From NCBI GenBank assembly GCA_964425605.1, contig CAYRNR010000015.1, positions 17,377-81,376 of the forward strand: a stretch of 64,000 nucleotides of DNA, given 5' to 3'. Under the pieces are notes generated by a model that saw nothing but the letters and a program-made list of their open reading frames with translations, had not been told where the DNA came from and did not search any database. Numbering within the stretch: position 1 is the first letter of the stretch; every line of letters starts with the position of its first letter. This document shows, in pieces, positions 25,959-33,305 of this stretch. Origin of the DNA: CAYRNR01 sp964425605. GTDB lineage: Bacteria; Myxococcota_A; UBA796; UBA9615; CAYRNR01. A program made the translations under genes and the position numbers.

Positions 25959-28159
25959 CCTCCCAGATCGCCTGGCTGCCCACGGTGCCCACCTGGGCCT
26001 GGCCCCTCCTCGCCGCGTTGCTGCTCGCCGCGGTCCTCGCCCCCCTCTGGTCGGCCCGGCGCCTGCCCCTGGGCCAGCGACTCCTACTGGCGGGGCTGCG
26101 CGCCGTCGCGACCGCCGCCCTCGTGCTGGCCGTGGCGGGTCTCTCCAGGGTGACGGTGGAGGAGCACAGCGAGCATCGACCGCTGATGGTGATCGTGGAC
26201 GGATCGGCGAGCATGGGCGTGCGCGCGGACGGCCGCACCAGGCTGACCGAGGTCGCCGACGAGCTCGCGGACGTCGGGGAACTGATCGAGGCCGGTGATC
26301 TCGAGATCTGCTTCGCGGCCGACGAGGTCCGGCGTCTGGACCGTGTCACCGAGATGCCCGCGCCCGGTGGGCTGACCAGCGACTACCAGGCCGCCCTCAC
26401 GGGCTGCCTGGAGCTGACGCGCCCCTCGGCCGTGCTCCTCGCCGGCGACGGCGCGGACCGCGCGGTGCTGGCCAGCACGGTGGACCGGGACGGAGACGTG
26501 GGAGAGGTCCTCGCGGGAATCCCCTTCGCGATCCACACCCTGGCCGTGGGCGAGGCCCTCGCCGGCGACCTGGCGGTGACCATCGGAGATCTGGCCCCCT
26601 TCGCGTTCGTCCGCAGGCCGGTGGACGTGCCCGTGTTGCTGCGGTCCCAGCCCGGCGTCGAGGGCGAGGTGTCGGTGAGCCTACACGTGGAGGGGCAGCT
26701 CGTGGCGAGCCAGACCGTCACCCTCCCGCGCGGCGGCGGCGAGCAATCCCTGACCCTGCGCATCCTGCCCCAGGACGTGGGGTACGTGACCGTGGAGGTG
26801 CGCGCGCCGGTGCCCGTGGACGATCCCCTCCCGGGCAACAACGCGGACGCGATCACCCTGCGCGTCATCCGGGACCGGACCCGGGTGTTGCAGCTGGCGA
26901 GCCACCCGTCGTGGGACGTGCGTTTCCTCCGCCGCGTGCTCGCCACGGATCCGAACATCGACCTCGTCAGCTTCTACATCATGCGGACAGGCGCCCTCCC
27001 GGGCCCGTTCCGGTTCAGTCCGCTGAGCCTCATCGAGTTCCCCCACGAGGAGCTGTTCGGGGAGGACCTCCCCGGCTTCGATCTCGTGGTGCTCCAGAAC
27101 TTCACCTTCGGCTCGCTGCCCTCGGCCCTGGGCTCGGCGGACGACTACCGCGCCAACCTGGCGCGGTTCGTGGAAGGGGGAGGGGCCCTGGCCGTGGTCG
27201 GGGGCGAGCTCGCGATGCTCCCGTGGGACTGCCGGGGCACGCCGCTGGGTGGACTCCTGCCGTTCGAGCCTGCGCAAGACGGCGCCGTGGCCCAGGGGGA
27301 CTGGGCCCTCGACCTCACCGAGGCCGGCCAGCGCCACCCGGTGACGCGCCTGGTGTCCGATGAGGCCGACAACCGGCGTCTGTGGCAGACGCTCCCCGGG
27401 GTGAGCTCGCGCAATCTCGTGGATCGCGTCGTGCCCGACTCCGCCGTCCTGGTCGCCGCGGGTGCGGAGCTCGAGCCGCTGCTCGCGGTCCGCGAGGTGG
27501 GGGAGGGCAGGGTGCTCGCCCTGGCCACGGACGACTCCTGGAGCTGGGCGATGACCGGCGCCGAGGGCAGCGGCCGCTACCACGCGGACTTCTGGCGCGA
27601 CGCGGTGCGGTGGCTGGTCCGGGACGAGGACGATCACCGCGTGGAGGTCCGGCCCCGTCGCGAGACGATCCACCTGGGCGAGACGGTCCACCTCGAGGTC
27701 CGGTTGCGCGACGACGACTATGCGGCCCTCGCCAACGCTCCGTTCGTTCTCCGGGTGCAGCCCATGGGCGGTGCGGCCGGGGAGGGGAGGGCGCTGGTGA
27801 CCGACGACCAGGGGGCGTGGACCGGCGCCCTGCCCCTGGACAGTACGGGGACGTGGCTGCTGGAGGTGGAGTCCGCGGGGCTACTGGGCCGGGCCAGGGT
27901 GACCGTCCGCTCGGATCCCCCGGAGCTGGACGATCCGAGCCCCCGCCCCGATCACCTCGCCGCCCTCTCCGAGGCGACCGGAGGCCAGGTCCTGACCTCC
28001 CTGCGCTCCATCGACGAGCTGGTGGACCTCTCCAGGACGCGGTGGGTGATCACCAGCACCGTACCGCAGCCCCTGTGGGACCGGCCGGCGGTCCTCGTCC
28101 TCGCCACCGCGCTGCTGGGCCTGCAGTGGTGGCTGGGTCGCCGCTGGGGCGCGCGCTGA
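25955..28159 (+). CDS. VWA and amidotransferase-like membrane protein
   Basis: A 734-residue protein from GTG 25955, overlapping the DUF4159 stop, with GGGGAGGA upstream. Two hydrophobic segments at about 10-30 and 47-63 are followed by a VWA domain with VIVDGSASMGV (metal-site Asp at residue 82), Ig-like domains, and a domain with FVEGGGALAVVGGELAM resembling the glutamine-amidotransferase fold. A C-terminal hydrophobic helix ends the protein. It is the last gene of the eight-gene operon. A periplasmic partner of the MoxR system is inferred. Confidence 0.78.
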   Translation: MTSQIAWLPTVPTWAWPLLAALLLAAVLAPLWSARRLPLGQRLLLAGLRAVATAALVLAVAGLSRVTVEEHSEHRPLMVIVDGSASMGVRADGRTRLTEVADELADVGELIEAGDLEICFAADEVRRLDRVTEMPAPGGLTSDYQAALTGCLELTRPSAVLLAGDGADRAVLASTVDRDGDVGEVLAGIPFAIHTLAVGEALAGDLAVTIGDLAPFAFVRRPVDVPVLLRSQPGVEGEVSVSLHVEGQLVASQTVTLPRGGGEQSLTLRILPQDVGYVTVEVRAPVPVDDPLPGNNADAITLRVIRDRTRVLQLASHPSWDVRFLRRVLATDPNIDLVSFYIMRTGALPGPFRFSPLSLIEFPHEELFGEDLPGFDLVVLQNFTFGSLPSALGSADDYRANLARFVEGGGALAVVGGELAMLPWDCRGTPLGGLLPFEPAQDGAVAQGDWALDLTEAGQRHPVTRLVSDEADNRRLWQTLPGVSSRNLVDRVVPDSAVLVAAGAELEPLLAVREVGEGRVLALATDDSWSWAMTGAEGSGRYHADFWRDAVRWLVRDEDDHRVEVRPRRETIHLGETVHLEVRLRDDDYAALANAPFVLRVQPMGGAAGEGRALVTDDQGAWTGALPLDSTGTWLLEVESAGLLGRARVTVRSDPPELDDPSPRPDHLAALSEATGGQVLTSLRSIDELVDLSRTRWVITSTVPQPLWDRPAVLVLATALLGLQWWLGRRWGAR

Positions 28160-28187
28160 GGTTCTCGCCGAAGGGGGCGCTGCGCTG

Positions 28188-28216
28188 TCTTGTGGCACCG
28201 GACCCCACCCTGTATG
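28188..28216 (+). promoter_or_regulatory. Putative promoter of the lipoprotein-rsmD-coaD operon
   Basis: TTGTGG (28188-28193), exactly 17 bp, then TATGCT (28211-28216) lie in the gap after the VWA operon, about 42 bp before the lipoprotein ATG. Confidence 0.4.
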
Positions 28217-28258
28217 CTTCCCCTCGACGTTCCTGTCACCGCGAGCCTGGAGTTGCAG

Positions 28259-28531
28259 ATGACCCACAAGACCCTCGGTTGGCTGCTCGGCGCGGCAGCC
28301 AGTGTCCTGTTCCTCGGGATGGGCCTCGCCGCTTGCGGCGGCACCTACGAAGCCGACCCCTACGAGCTCTGCTGTGGCTGTCTGGCCGGGAACCACTGTA
28401 TCTACGACACCCCGCCCGACGTGGGCTCCGTGGCCAACTGGTGCCGCGGCGAGCTCGAGTCCGGGGTGGAGCTGGAGTTCGACGAGGCCTGCGTCTCGGA
28501 CCTCTGCTCGGCCGAGTGCGAGATCCTCTGA
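28259..28531 (+). CDS. Small Cys-rich lipoprotein
   Basis: A 90-residue protein read from ATG 28259 with GGAG seven bases upstream. The signal peptide ends in GLAACGG, a clear lipobox with Cys at about residue 27. The mature part of about 60 residues is acidic and holds eight more cysteines (CCGC, NHC, NWC, EAC, DLC, AEC), enough for four disulfides or a metal site. I do not recognise the family. Its 3' end overlaps the proposed rsmD start. Confidence 0.65.
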   Translation: MTHKTLGWLLGAAASVLFLGMGLAACGGTYEADPYELCCGCLAGNHCIYDTPPDVGSVANWCRGELESGVELEFDEACVSDLCSAECEIL

Positions 28532-29112
28532 GCCGCTCCCGACGCGGACGCCGGGGGCTCACCGTGCCCCGAGGTCTCTCCGTGCGGCCCACCACCAGCA
28601 AGGTCCGTGAGGCCATCTTCGACATCCTCGGCCAGCGCTGCGACGGCGACCACGTGCTGGACCTGTACGCGGGCTCCGGTTCGCTGGGGCTGGAGGCCGC
28701 GCGCCGCGGCGCGGCCCGCGTCGTGTTCGTCGAGAACGCCGACGTCGCCCGCCGGGCCCTGGAGGAGAACATCCGCCAGGCCAGCTCGCCCTGTCCCACG
28801 GAGCTGTTGTTCCGCGACGCCGTGGAGGGCATGGGCGTGCTGTCGGGCCGCGGCGACACCTTCGACATCGTGCTCGCCGATCCACCCTACGACCGCGGCG
28901 AGGTCCAGCGCCTGCTGGAGCGCCTGGACCGATCGTCCCTGCTCGCTCACGAGGGGGTGGCCGTGGTCGAGCATTCGCCCCGCGAACGGGGCGAGGACAC
29001 CCTCGAACGCCTGCGTCGCGTCGACGAACGGCGCTATGGTCAGACCCACGTCAGCTTCTTCAGCGCGGACGAGGCACGTCCGCACGACGACACAAAAGGA
29101 GATAGGGAATGA
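28516..29112 (+). CDS. rsmD: 16S rRNA (guanine966-N2)-methyltransferase RsmD
   Basis: A 198-residue enzyme if started at GTG 28516, which gives an RGRRGLTVPRG stretch in the place of the family's usual RGRxLxxPxG; GTG 28564 is the shorter alternative. RPTTSKVREAIFDIL, VLDLYAGSGSLGLEAARRG (SAM site) and the catalytic LADPPYDRG are diagnostic. It methylates G966 of 16S rRNA. The typical MRVIAG opening is altered, so the start is uncertain. rsmD followed by coaD is a widely conserved pair; here they overlap by four bases. Confidence 0.9.
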   Translation: MRDPLSRSRRGRRGLTVPRGLSVRPTTSKVREAIFDILGQRCDGDHVLDLYAGSGSLGLEAARRGAARVVFVENADVARRALEENIRQASSPCPTELLFRDAVEGMGVLSGRGDTFDIVLADPPYDRGEVQRLLERLDRSSLLAHEGVAVVEHSPRERGEDTLERLRRVDERRYGQTHVSFFSADEARPHDDTKGDRE

Positions 29113-29603
29113 GCGACAGGATCGCGGTGTACCCCGGTTCCTTCGACCCCGTCACCCTGGGCCACCTCAACATCCTCGCCCGGGCACGGGAGGCGGTGGA
29201 CCACCTCATCGTCGCGGTGGTGGCCAACCCCGGCAAGAACCCGATGTTCACCCTCGAGGAGCGGGTCGAGATGCTTCAGGCCCACATCGGCGACGACGCG
29301 CGGATCACCATCGAGTCCTTCGAGGGCTTGCTGGCGAACTACCTGCGCACCAAGGATGCCGCCTTCATCGTCCGCGGCCTCCGGGCGGTGTCCGACTTCG
29401 ACTACGAGTTCCAGATGGCCGTGCAGAACCGGCACCTGGTCCCCGAGGTGGACACCCTGTTCATGATGACGGACGAGAACTACTTCTACGTCAGCAGCGG
29501 CATGGTCAAGGAGATCGCCCTGCTGGGAGGAGACGTGTCCCACATGGTGTCGGATCTGGTCCAGGACCGGATCCGCGAGGAGGTAGCAAAACGATGCGAC
29601 TGA
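29109..29603 (+). CDS. coaD: Pantetheine-phosphate adenylyltransferase
   Basis: A 164-residue enzyme of coenzyme A synthesis, transferring AMP to phosphopantetheine. It has the nucleotidyltransferase motif YPGSFDPVTLGHLNI, FIVRGLRAVSDFDYEFQMA and the C-terminal YFYVSSGMVKEIA. AAAGGAGATAGGG gives a strong ribosome site and the ATG overlaps the rsmD stop. Length is normal (about 160). Confidence 0.97.
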   Translation: MSDRIAVYPGSFDPVTLGHLNILARAREAVDHLIVAVVANPGKNPMFTLEERVEMLQAHIGDDARITIESFEGLLANYLRTKDAAFIVRGLRAVSDFDYEFQMAVQNRHLVPEVDTLFMMTDENYFYVSSGMVKEIALLGGDVSHMVSDLVQDRIREEVAKRCD

Positions 29604-30793
29604 GCGATCGGATCGGATGGATCAAACCCTCGGCCACCCTGGCCGTGGCCGCCCGCGCCGCAGAGATGAAACGAAGCGGCGTCGATCTCATCTCGTTGAC
29701 CCTGGGTGAGCCCGACTTCCCCAGCGTGGACGCGGCCAAGGAGGGCGCCCGGCAGGCCATCGACGAGAACTTCACCCGGTACACGCCGGTCAAGGGCATC
29801 CCGGAGCTGGTGGAGGAGGTCGCTGCCTGGACCGCCCGCCGCTACGGCGCCGAGGTCGGCCCGGATCAGGTCGTGGTGGGCACGGGCGCCAAGCAGTGCC
29901 TGTACAACCTGGCCGTGAGCCTGTGGCAACCCGGGGACGAGGTGATCGTGTTCTCGCCCTACTGGGTCAGCTACCCCGACCAGATCACCCTCATGGGCGC
30001 CAAGCCGGTGTTCGTCCGCACGAGCCCGAGCGACGGATTCAGGATTCCCCTCGACGAGGTGCGCGCCGTCGTCAACGAGAACACCCGCGCCATGGTGGTC
30101 AACAACCCGTCCAACCCGACGGGCACCGTGTTGCCGCGTGCGGACATCGAGGGGCTGGCCGCCATCGCGTGCGAGCACGATCTCACCATCGTGTCCGACT
30201 CGATCTACGACCCCCTCGTCTACGACGGCGTGGAGGCGTTGAGCCCCATCAGCCTCGGCGACGAGGTCGCCCGGCGGACCTGCCTGGTGCACGGCGTCTC
30301 CAAGGCTTTCTCCATGACCGGCTGGCGGATGGGCTGGCTCGTGGCGCCCCCGGACGTGGCCAAGGCCTGCGCCAAGGTGCAGGGGCAGGCGACCTCCAAC
30401 GCCTGCTCCGTGGCCCAGCGGGCCGCGCTGGCCGCCCTGAGGGGCCCCTGGGAGCCGGTGGAGGAGATGCGCCGGACCTACGGCGAACGCCGGGACTGGC
30501 TCGTGCAGCGTCTCGTCGATATCCCGGGGCTCGAGCTGCCGCACACCCCCCAGGGCGCGTTCTACGTCTTCCCCGAGGTCTCGGCGCTCCTCGGCCGGAC
30601 CACCCCGTCCGGGATGGAGCTGAAGAGTTCGGTGGACGTCTCGGAGTACATCCTCATGGAAGGGAAGGTCGCTTCGGTTCCAGGACTTGCCTTTGGCGAG
30701 GATACCTGTATTCGCTTCTCCTACGCTGCTTCGATGGACGATCTCGAGAGGGCGTTCGACCGGATCGATTCTCTGCTGCGTCCCTGGGTCTGA
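29594..30793 (+). CDS. Class I pyridoxal-phosphate aminotransferase (aspartate type)
   Basis: A 399-residue aminotransferase starting 10 bases before the coaD stop. Motifs include LTLGEPDFPSVDAAKEG, the NNPSNPTGTVLPRADIEGLA stretch, an SDSIYDPLVYDG segment, the PLP-lysine region HGVSKAFSMTGWRMGWLVAP, and a C-terminal IRFSYAASMDDLERA arginine. This matches subgroup I-beta aspartate/prephenate aminotransferases. The substrate cannot be set from sequence alone. Confidence 0.88.
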   Translation: MRLSDRIGWIKPSATLAVAARAAEMKRSGVDLISLTLGEPDFPSVDAAKEGARQAIDENFTRYTPVKGIPELVEEVAAWTARRYGAEVGPDQVVVGTGAKQCLYNLAVSLWQPGDEVIVFSPYWVSYPDQITLMGAKPVFVRTSPSDGFRIPLDEVRAVVNENTRAMVVNNPSNPTGTVLPRADIEGLAAIACEHDLTIVSDSIYDPLVYDGVEALSPISLGDEVARRTCLVHGVSKAFSMTGWRMGWLVAPPDVAKACAKVQGQATSNACSVAQRAALAALRGPWEPVEEMRRTYGERRDWLVQRLVDIPGLELPHTPQGAFYVFPEVSALLGRTTPSGMELKSSVDVSEYILMEGKVASVPGLAFGEDTCIRFSYAASMDDLERAFDRIDSLLRPWV

Positions 30794-30803
30794 TTCTTCC
30801 AAC

Positions 30804-30896
30804 CCTGTACAAAGTCGAAACGCCCCGGGCCCCCTGTACAAACCCTGTATTTCGTACAAGGTTTGTACAGTTACGCAGTGACGTACAACGTTTGTG
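30804..30896. repeat. Cluster of GTACAA motifs and dyads
   Basis: The 141-bp AT-rich gap between two convergent gene ends holds GTACAA at 30807, 30836, 30854 and 30883 and its complement TTGTAC at 30863. GTACAAGGTTTGTAC (30854-30868) is a perfect 6-3-6 dyad; 30836-30850 and 30883-30897 are degraded dyads of the same shape. The starts are spaced 29, 18 and 29 bp. CTGTACAAACC (30834-30844) also pairs perfectly with GGTTTGTACAG (30860-30870), so a hairpin or terminator is possible. Confidence 0.75.
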
Positions 30897-30934
30897 AGGA
30901 ATCCGAAGGAGAGAAGGGGGAGGAGAGGAAGGGT

Positions 30935-32038
30935 CTAGAGCTGCTGTGAGCTACGGTGCGTGCGCCGGCGAGGCCGGCGGCGGCCCTGGCTGGACTTGCG
31001 GGCCGCGGCGCGGATCTCCTTGACCGTCATCTTCCGCCGGATGGCCATCTCCGGATCGATGCCCGCCTTGAGGATCTCCTCGGCCTTGAAGATGGACAGG
31101 CGGCCCTTCTCGATGGCCTCCCGCAGCACCTTGTTCTCGGCCACGCGCAAATAGCGCTGCAGCGTCCTCTTACGGCGGCCCGTGATCTTCTCGATCTCCG
31201 AGAGCTCCACCTGCCCCTGGTACAGCTTGACCGTGGACTGCAGGCGCCGCAGGGGCGTCCCCTCGTTCATCGGCTGATCGCTGGACGCGACGAGCTTGAG
31301 GCGGTCGCGGTCGTCGTCGGAGATGTCCTCGAAGACGATGGACGGTACCGAGGCCATCTTGAGGCGGCGCGCAGCAGAGACGCGGCGGTAGCCGTGGATG
31401 ATCTGGTAGGCGCCGCCGGGCATCTTGCGCAGCAACAGCGGGTGACGGATGCCCTCGATACGGATGGACCGCAGCAGCGCCTCGCTCGGCATGGGGGACT
31501 GGGTCGAGCAGCACAGGTCCCGGTGGTCGATTCGACGCACGGGGACACGATCCACCAGGCGCCGCGTGGCCACCTCGCGGTCGAAGGAGCGGCCCGATCC
31601 CGACCCGAAGAAGTCGGACATGCTGGTCTGTGAGACGCGCGCGGCGGTCGCGTTGCGCAGGTGCGGCGCGGTCTCCTCGGGGGTCATCCTCAAGAAGCCG
31701 TCCTGCAACTCCCAGTGGAGCCTCAGGGTCTCCTCGGCCTGGAAGGGGAAGTCCCTGGGCAGCACGATGCGATCCTGGCTACCCAGCTTCACCGAGATGC
31801 CGAACTCGAGCATCTTGAAGAACGGGTGGTGCTCGTCCGAGTACCACCGCACCACGGACGACGACAGGTCCCGCAGGGTCTTCCACGCGTCCGGATGGAA
31901 CACGTAGAGCTCCTGCCCCCGGACGGCGACCCACATGGAGTCACCGCGCTGGATACCGTGGCGATGCAGGAATTCCGCGGGTATGGAGAGCCTGCGCTCC
32001 CTGGCTATGAACTTCACACGACGTGTCAGCTTTCCCAT
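30935..32038 (-). CDS. MraZ/AbrB-like double domain fused to ParB-like domain
   Basis: A 367-residue protein from ATG 32038, with GGAAGGAGC about eight bases upstream; the ORF extension to 32074 is not needed. Residues ~8-52 (RRLSIPAEFLHRHGIQRGDS) and ~74-120 (GSQDRIVLPRDFPFQ) look like two AbrB-type swapped-hairpin DNA-binding domains, as in MraZ. Residues ~160-255 form a ParB/sulfiredoxin-type domain with GYRRVSAARRLKMASVPSIV, matching the GERR-type box. A helix-turn-helix follows (SEIEKITGRRKRTLQRYLRV, ~275-320), then a very basic tail (QGRRRPRRRTHRSS). No parA is adjacent. It may be a transcription factor or a partition/origin protein; flanked by two motif-rich islands. Confidence 0.75.
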   Translation of the reverse strand: MGKLTRRVKFIARERRLSIPAEFLHRHGIQRGDSMWVAVRGQELYVFHPDAWKTLRDLSSSVVRWYSDEHHPFFKMLEFGISVKLGSQDRIVLPRDFPFQAEETLRLHWELQDGFLRMTPEETAPHLRNATAARVSQTSMSDFFGSGSGRSFDREVATRRLVDRVPVRRIDHRDLCCSTQSPMPSEALLRSIRIEGIRHPLLLRKMPGGAYQIIHGYRRVSAARRLKMASVPSIVFEDISDDDRDRLKLVASSDQPMNEGTPLRRLQSTVKLYQGQVELSEIEKITGRRKRTLQRYLRVAENKVLREAIEKGRLSIFKAEEILKAGIDPEMAIRRKMTVKEIRAAARKSSQGRRRPRRRTHRSSQQL

Positions 32039-32174
32039 CCTGGCAGCTCCTTCCGCATGGAAGCACCGCGCCATCCTTGGCGCGGACGTCAGCGTCTACT
32101 TCAACTGCAGCTTTGCGCTCGATCGGTCCGGTGGTAGAGATCCCAGCTCCTGCGGGACTCCCTGTGTATGCGGT

Positions 32175-32282
32175 TGTGGATAAAACCACTCATGGTAAAA
32201 ATCTAACCCCCTCTGGTAAAAACTGTCAACCCTGTCGTGCAATTACCTGTGGATAACTTGTGGATAAATCCGCATGGTAATT
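32175..32282. other. AT-rich island with three perfect DnaA boxes
   Basis: TGTGGATAA (complement TTATCCACA, the consensus DnaA box) occurs at 32175-32183, 32248-32256 and 32259-32267, all in one orientation; the last two are 11 bp apart. These two are framed by a perfect inverted repeat, AATTACC (32241-32247) and GGTAATT (32276-32282). The island is markedly AT-rich against the roughly 70% GC surroundings. It could be a replication origin, a DnaA titration site, or a DnaA-regulated promoter region. The usual origin neighbours (dnaA, dnaN, rpmH, parA) are not in the window. The full gap 32039-32348 holds no other gene. Confidence 0.6.
32193..32229 (-). promoter_or_regulatory. Putative promoter and operator of the AbrB-ParB fusion
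   Basis: On the minus strand TTGACA (32224-32229) is followed by 18 bp and TAGATT (32200-32205). Two direct repeats TGGTAAAAA (32193-32201 and 32214-32222, 21 bp apart, two helical turns) cover the -10 box and the spacer, as expected for an autorepressor. A related TGGTAA is at 32275. The leader would be about 155 bases and contains a DnaA box just after the start site. Confidence 0.45.
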
Positions 32283-32348
32283 TGCGCCATACTCAGGCGC
32301 AGGCGTCACGTGCGCGGGTTCTGCCCAGGGGAGACAGGGGCGAGGGGT

Positions 32349-33305
32349 TCAGGCCACTACAGTGGAATGGGAGCGGGAGAAGTGCTCGACGATCTCGCGC
32401 AGCGAACGCACCGGCGAGTACTTGAGCTCGCGGCGGATCTTGGAGCCGTCCACCACGCAGTTGTACTGGAGGAACTGGAGGGAGCCGGGCGGCAGGGGGG
32501 ACATCCGGAGGCGGAACAGGAACTCGTCGCCCTTGTACAGCAGGGGATGCGGCACCGGGTAGCTCGGGATGTTCATCTCCTGGAGGAGACGCAGCAGCGA
32601 GATCGACGATGAGCCGGTGACGTTGTAGATCCCCCGCGCCCGCGCCTTGAGCGCGCAGTGGATGGACTCGACCACGTCGTCCTCGTGGAGGATCTGCAAC
32701 ATGGGGTTGAAGCCCATGGCCACCGGCACCTTGCGCATGCTCAGGTAATGGTGGAGGAAACCTGCCCTAACATTCGGTCCTAAAACGAAAACTGGCCGAA
32801 GAAGGACCATGGGCGTGCGGCCGTGCTCGTACATCCAGCTGCGGCAGACGTGGTCGAACTCGATCCAGTCCCGGAGCTCGCCGCGGTTGGCCGCGGCCTT
32901 GAGCGGCATGTCCTCGGTGATCAGCGCCGGGTTGATGGGTGACGCGCCGTAGACCTGGTGCTGGGAGACCACCACCACCTTGCGCACCCCGTACTTGGCG
33001 CAGTACCCCAGGATCTTCTGGGTGCCCACCACGTTGGTGTTGTGGCGCTTGGCCTGGTTGACCGACTGGTCGTGGATGAACGCCAGGTGGATGACCGTGT
33101 GCGGCCGGACTGTGCGGAACACGTCCTCGGCGCGGTTGCGGTTGATGTCCACCTGCACGAACTCGAAGTTCGACGGCGTGTCCAGCATCCAGTTGCGGAC
33201 GTCGATGCCCCACACGCGCAGGTTCTTCTGTGCCAGCAGCCGCCGCCATACGGCGCGGCCGGTGCTGCCGGCGATCCCGGTGACGAGGACCTTGCGGACG
33301 CTCAA
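32349..33305 (-). CDS. NAD-dependent epimerase/dehydratase (extended SDR)
   Basis: A 318-residue protein with a TTG start that overlaps the acyltransferase stop; GGGAGG lies about five bases upstream. The N-terminal loop VRKVLVTGIAGSTGRAV is the TGxxGxxG NAD site, and WGIDVRNW follows. The catalytic site is unusual: the segment VVVVSQHQVYGASPINP keeps S...Y but the usual YxxxK Tyr-Lys pair is not evident. Family is sugar-nucleotide epimerases, substrate unknown. It is coupled to the acyltransferase, so it may modify a lipid or glycolipid. Confidence 0.75.
   Translation of the reverse strand: MSVRKVLVTGIAGSTGRAVWRRLLAQKNLRVWGIDVRNWMLDTPSNFEFVQVDINRNRAEDVFRTVRPHTVIHLAFIHDQSVNQAKRHNTNVVGTQKILGYCAKYGVRKVVVVSQHQVYGASPINPALITEDMPLKAAANRGELRDWIEFDHVCRSWMYEHGRTPMVLLRPVFVLGPNVRAGFLHHYLSMRKVPVAMGFNPMLQILHEDDVVESIHCALKARARGIYNVTGSSSISLLRLLQEMNIPSYPVPHPLLYKGDEFLFRLRMSPLPPGSLQFLQYNCVVDGSKIRRELKYSPVRSLREIVEHFSRSHSTVVA

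Noticed and set aside
30935..32038. Standard chromosomal ParB of a parABS system
   Set aside because: The protein has N-terminal AbrB-like domains, no parA neighbour and no canonical parS sequence nearby; a solo fusion is a better description.
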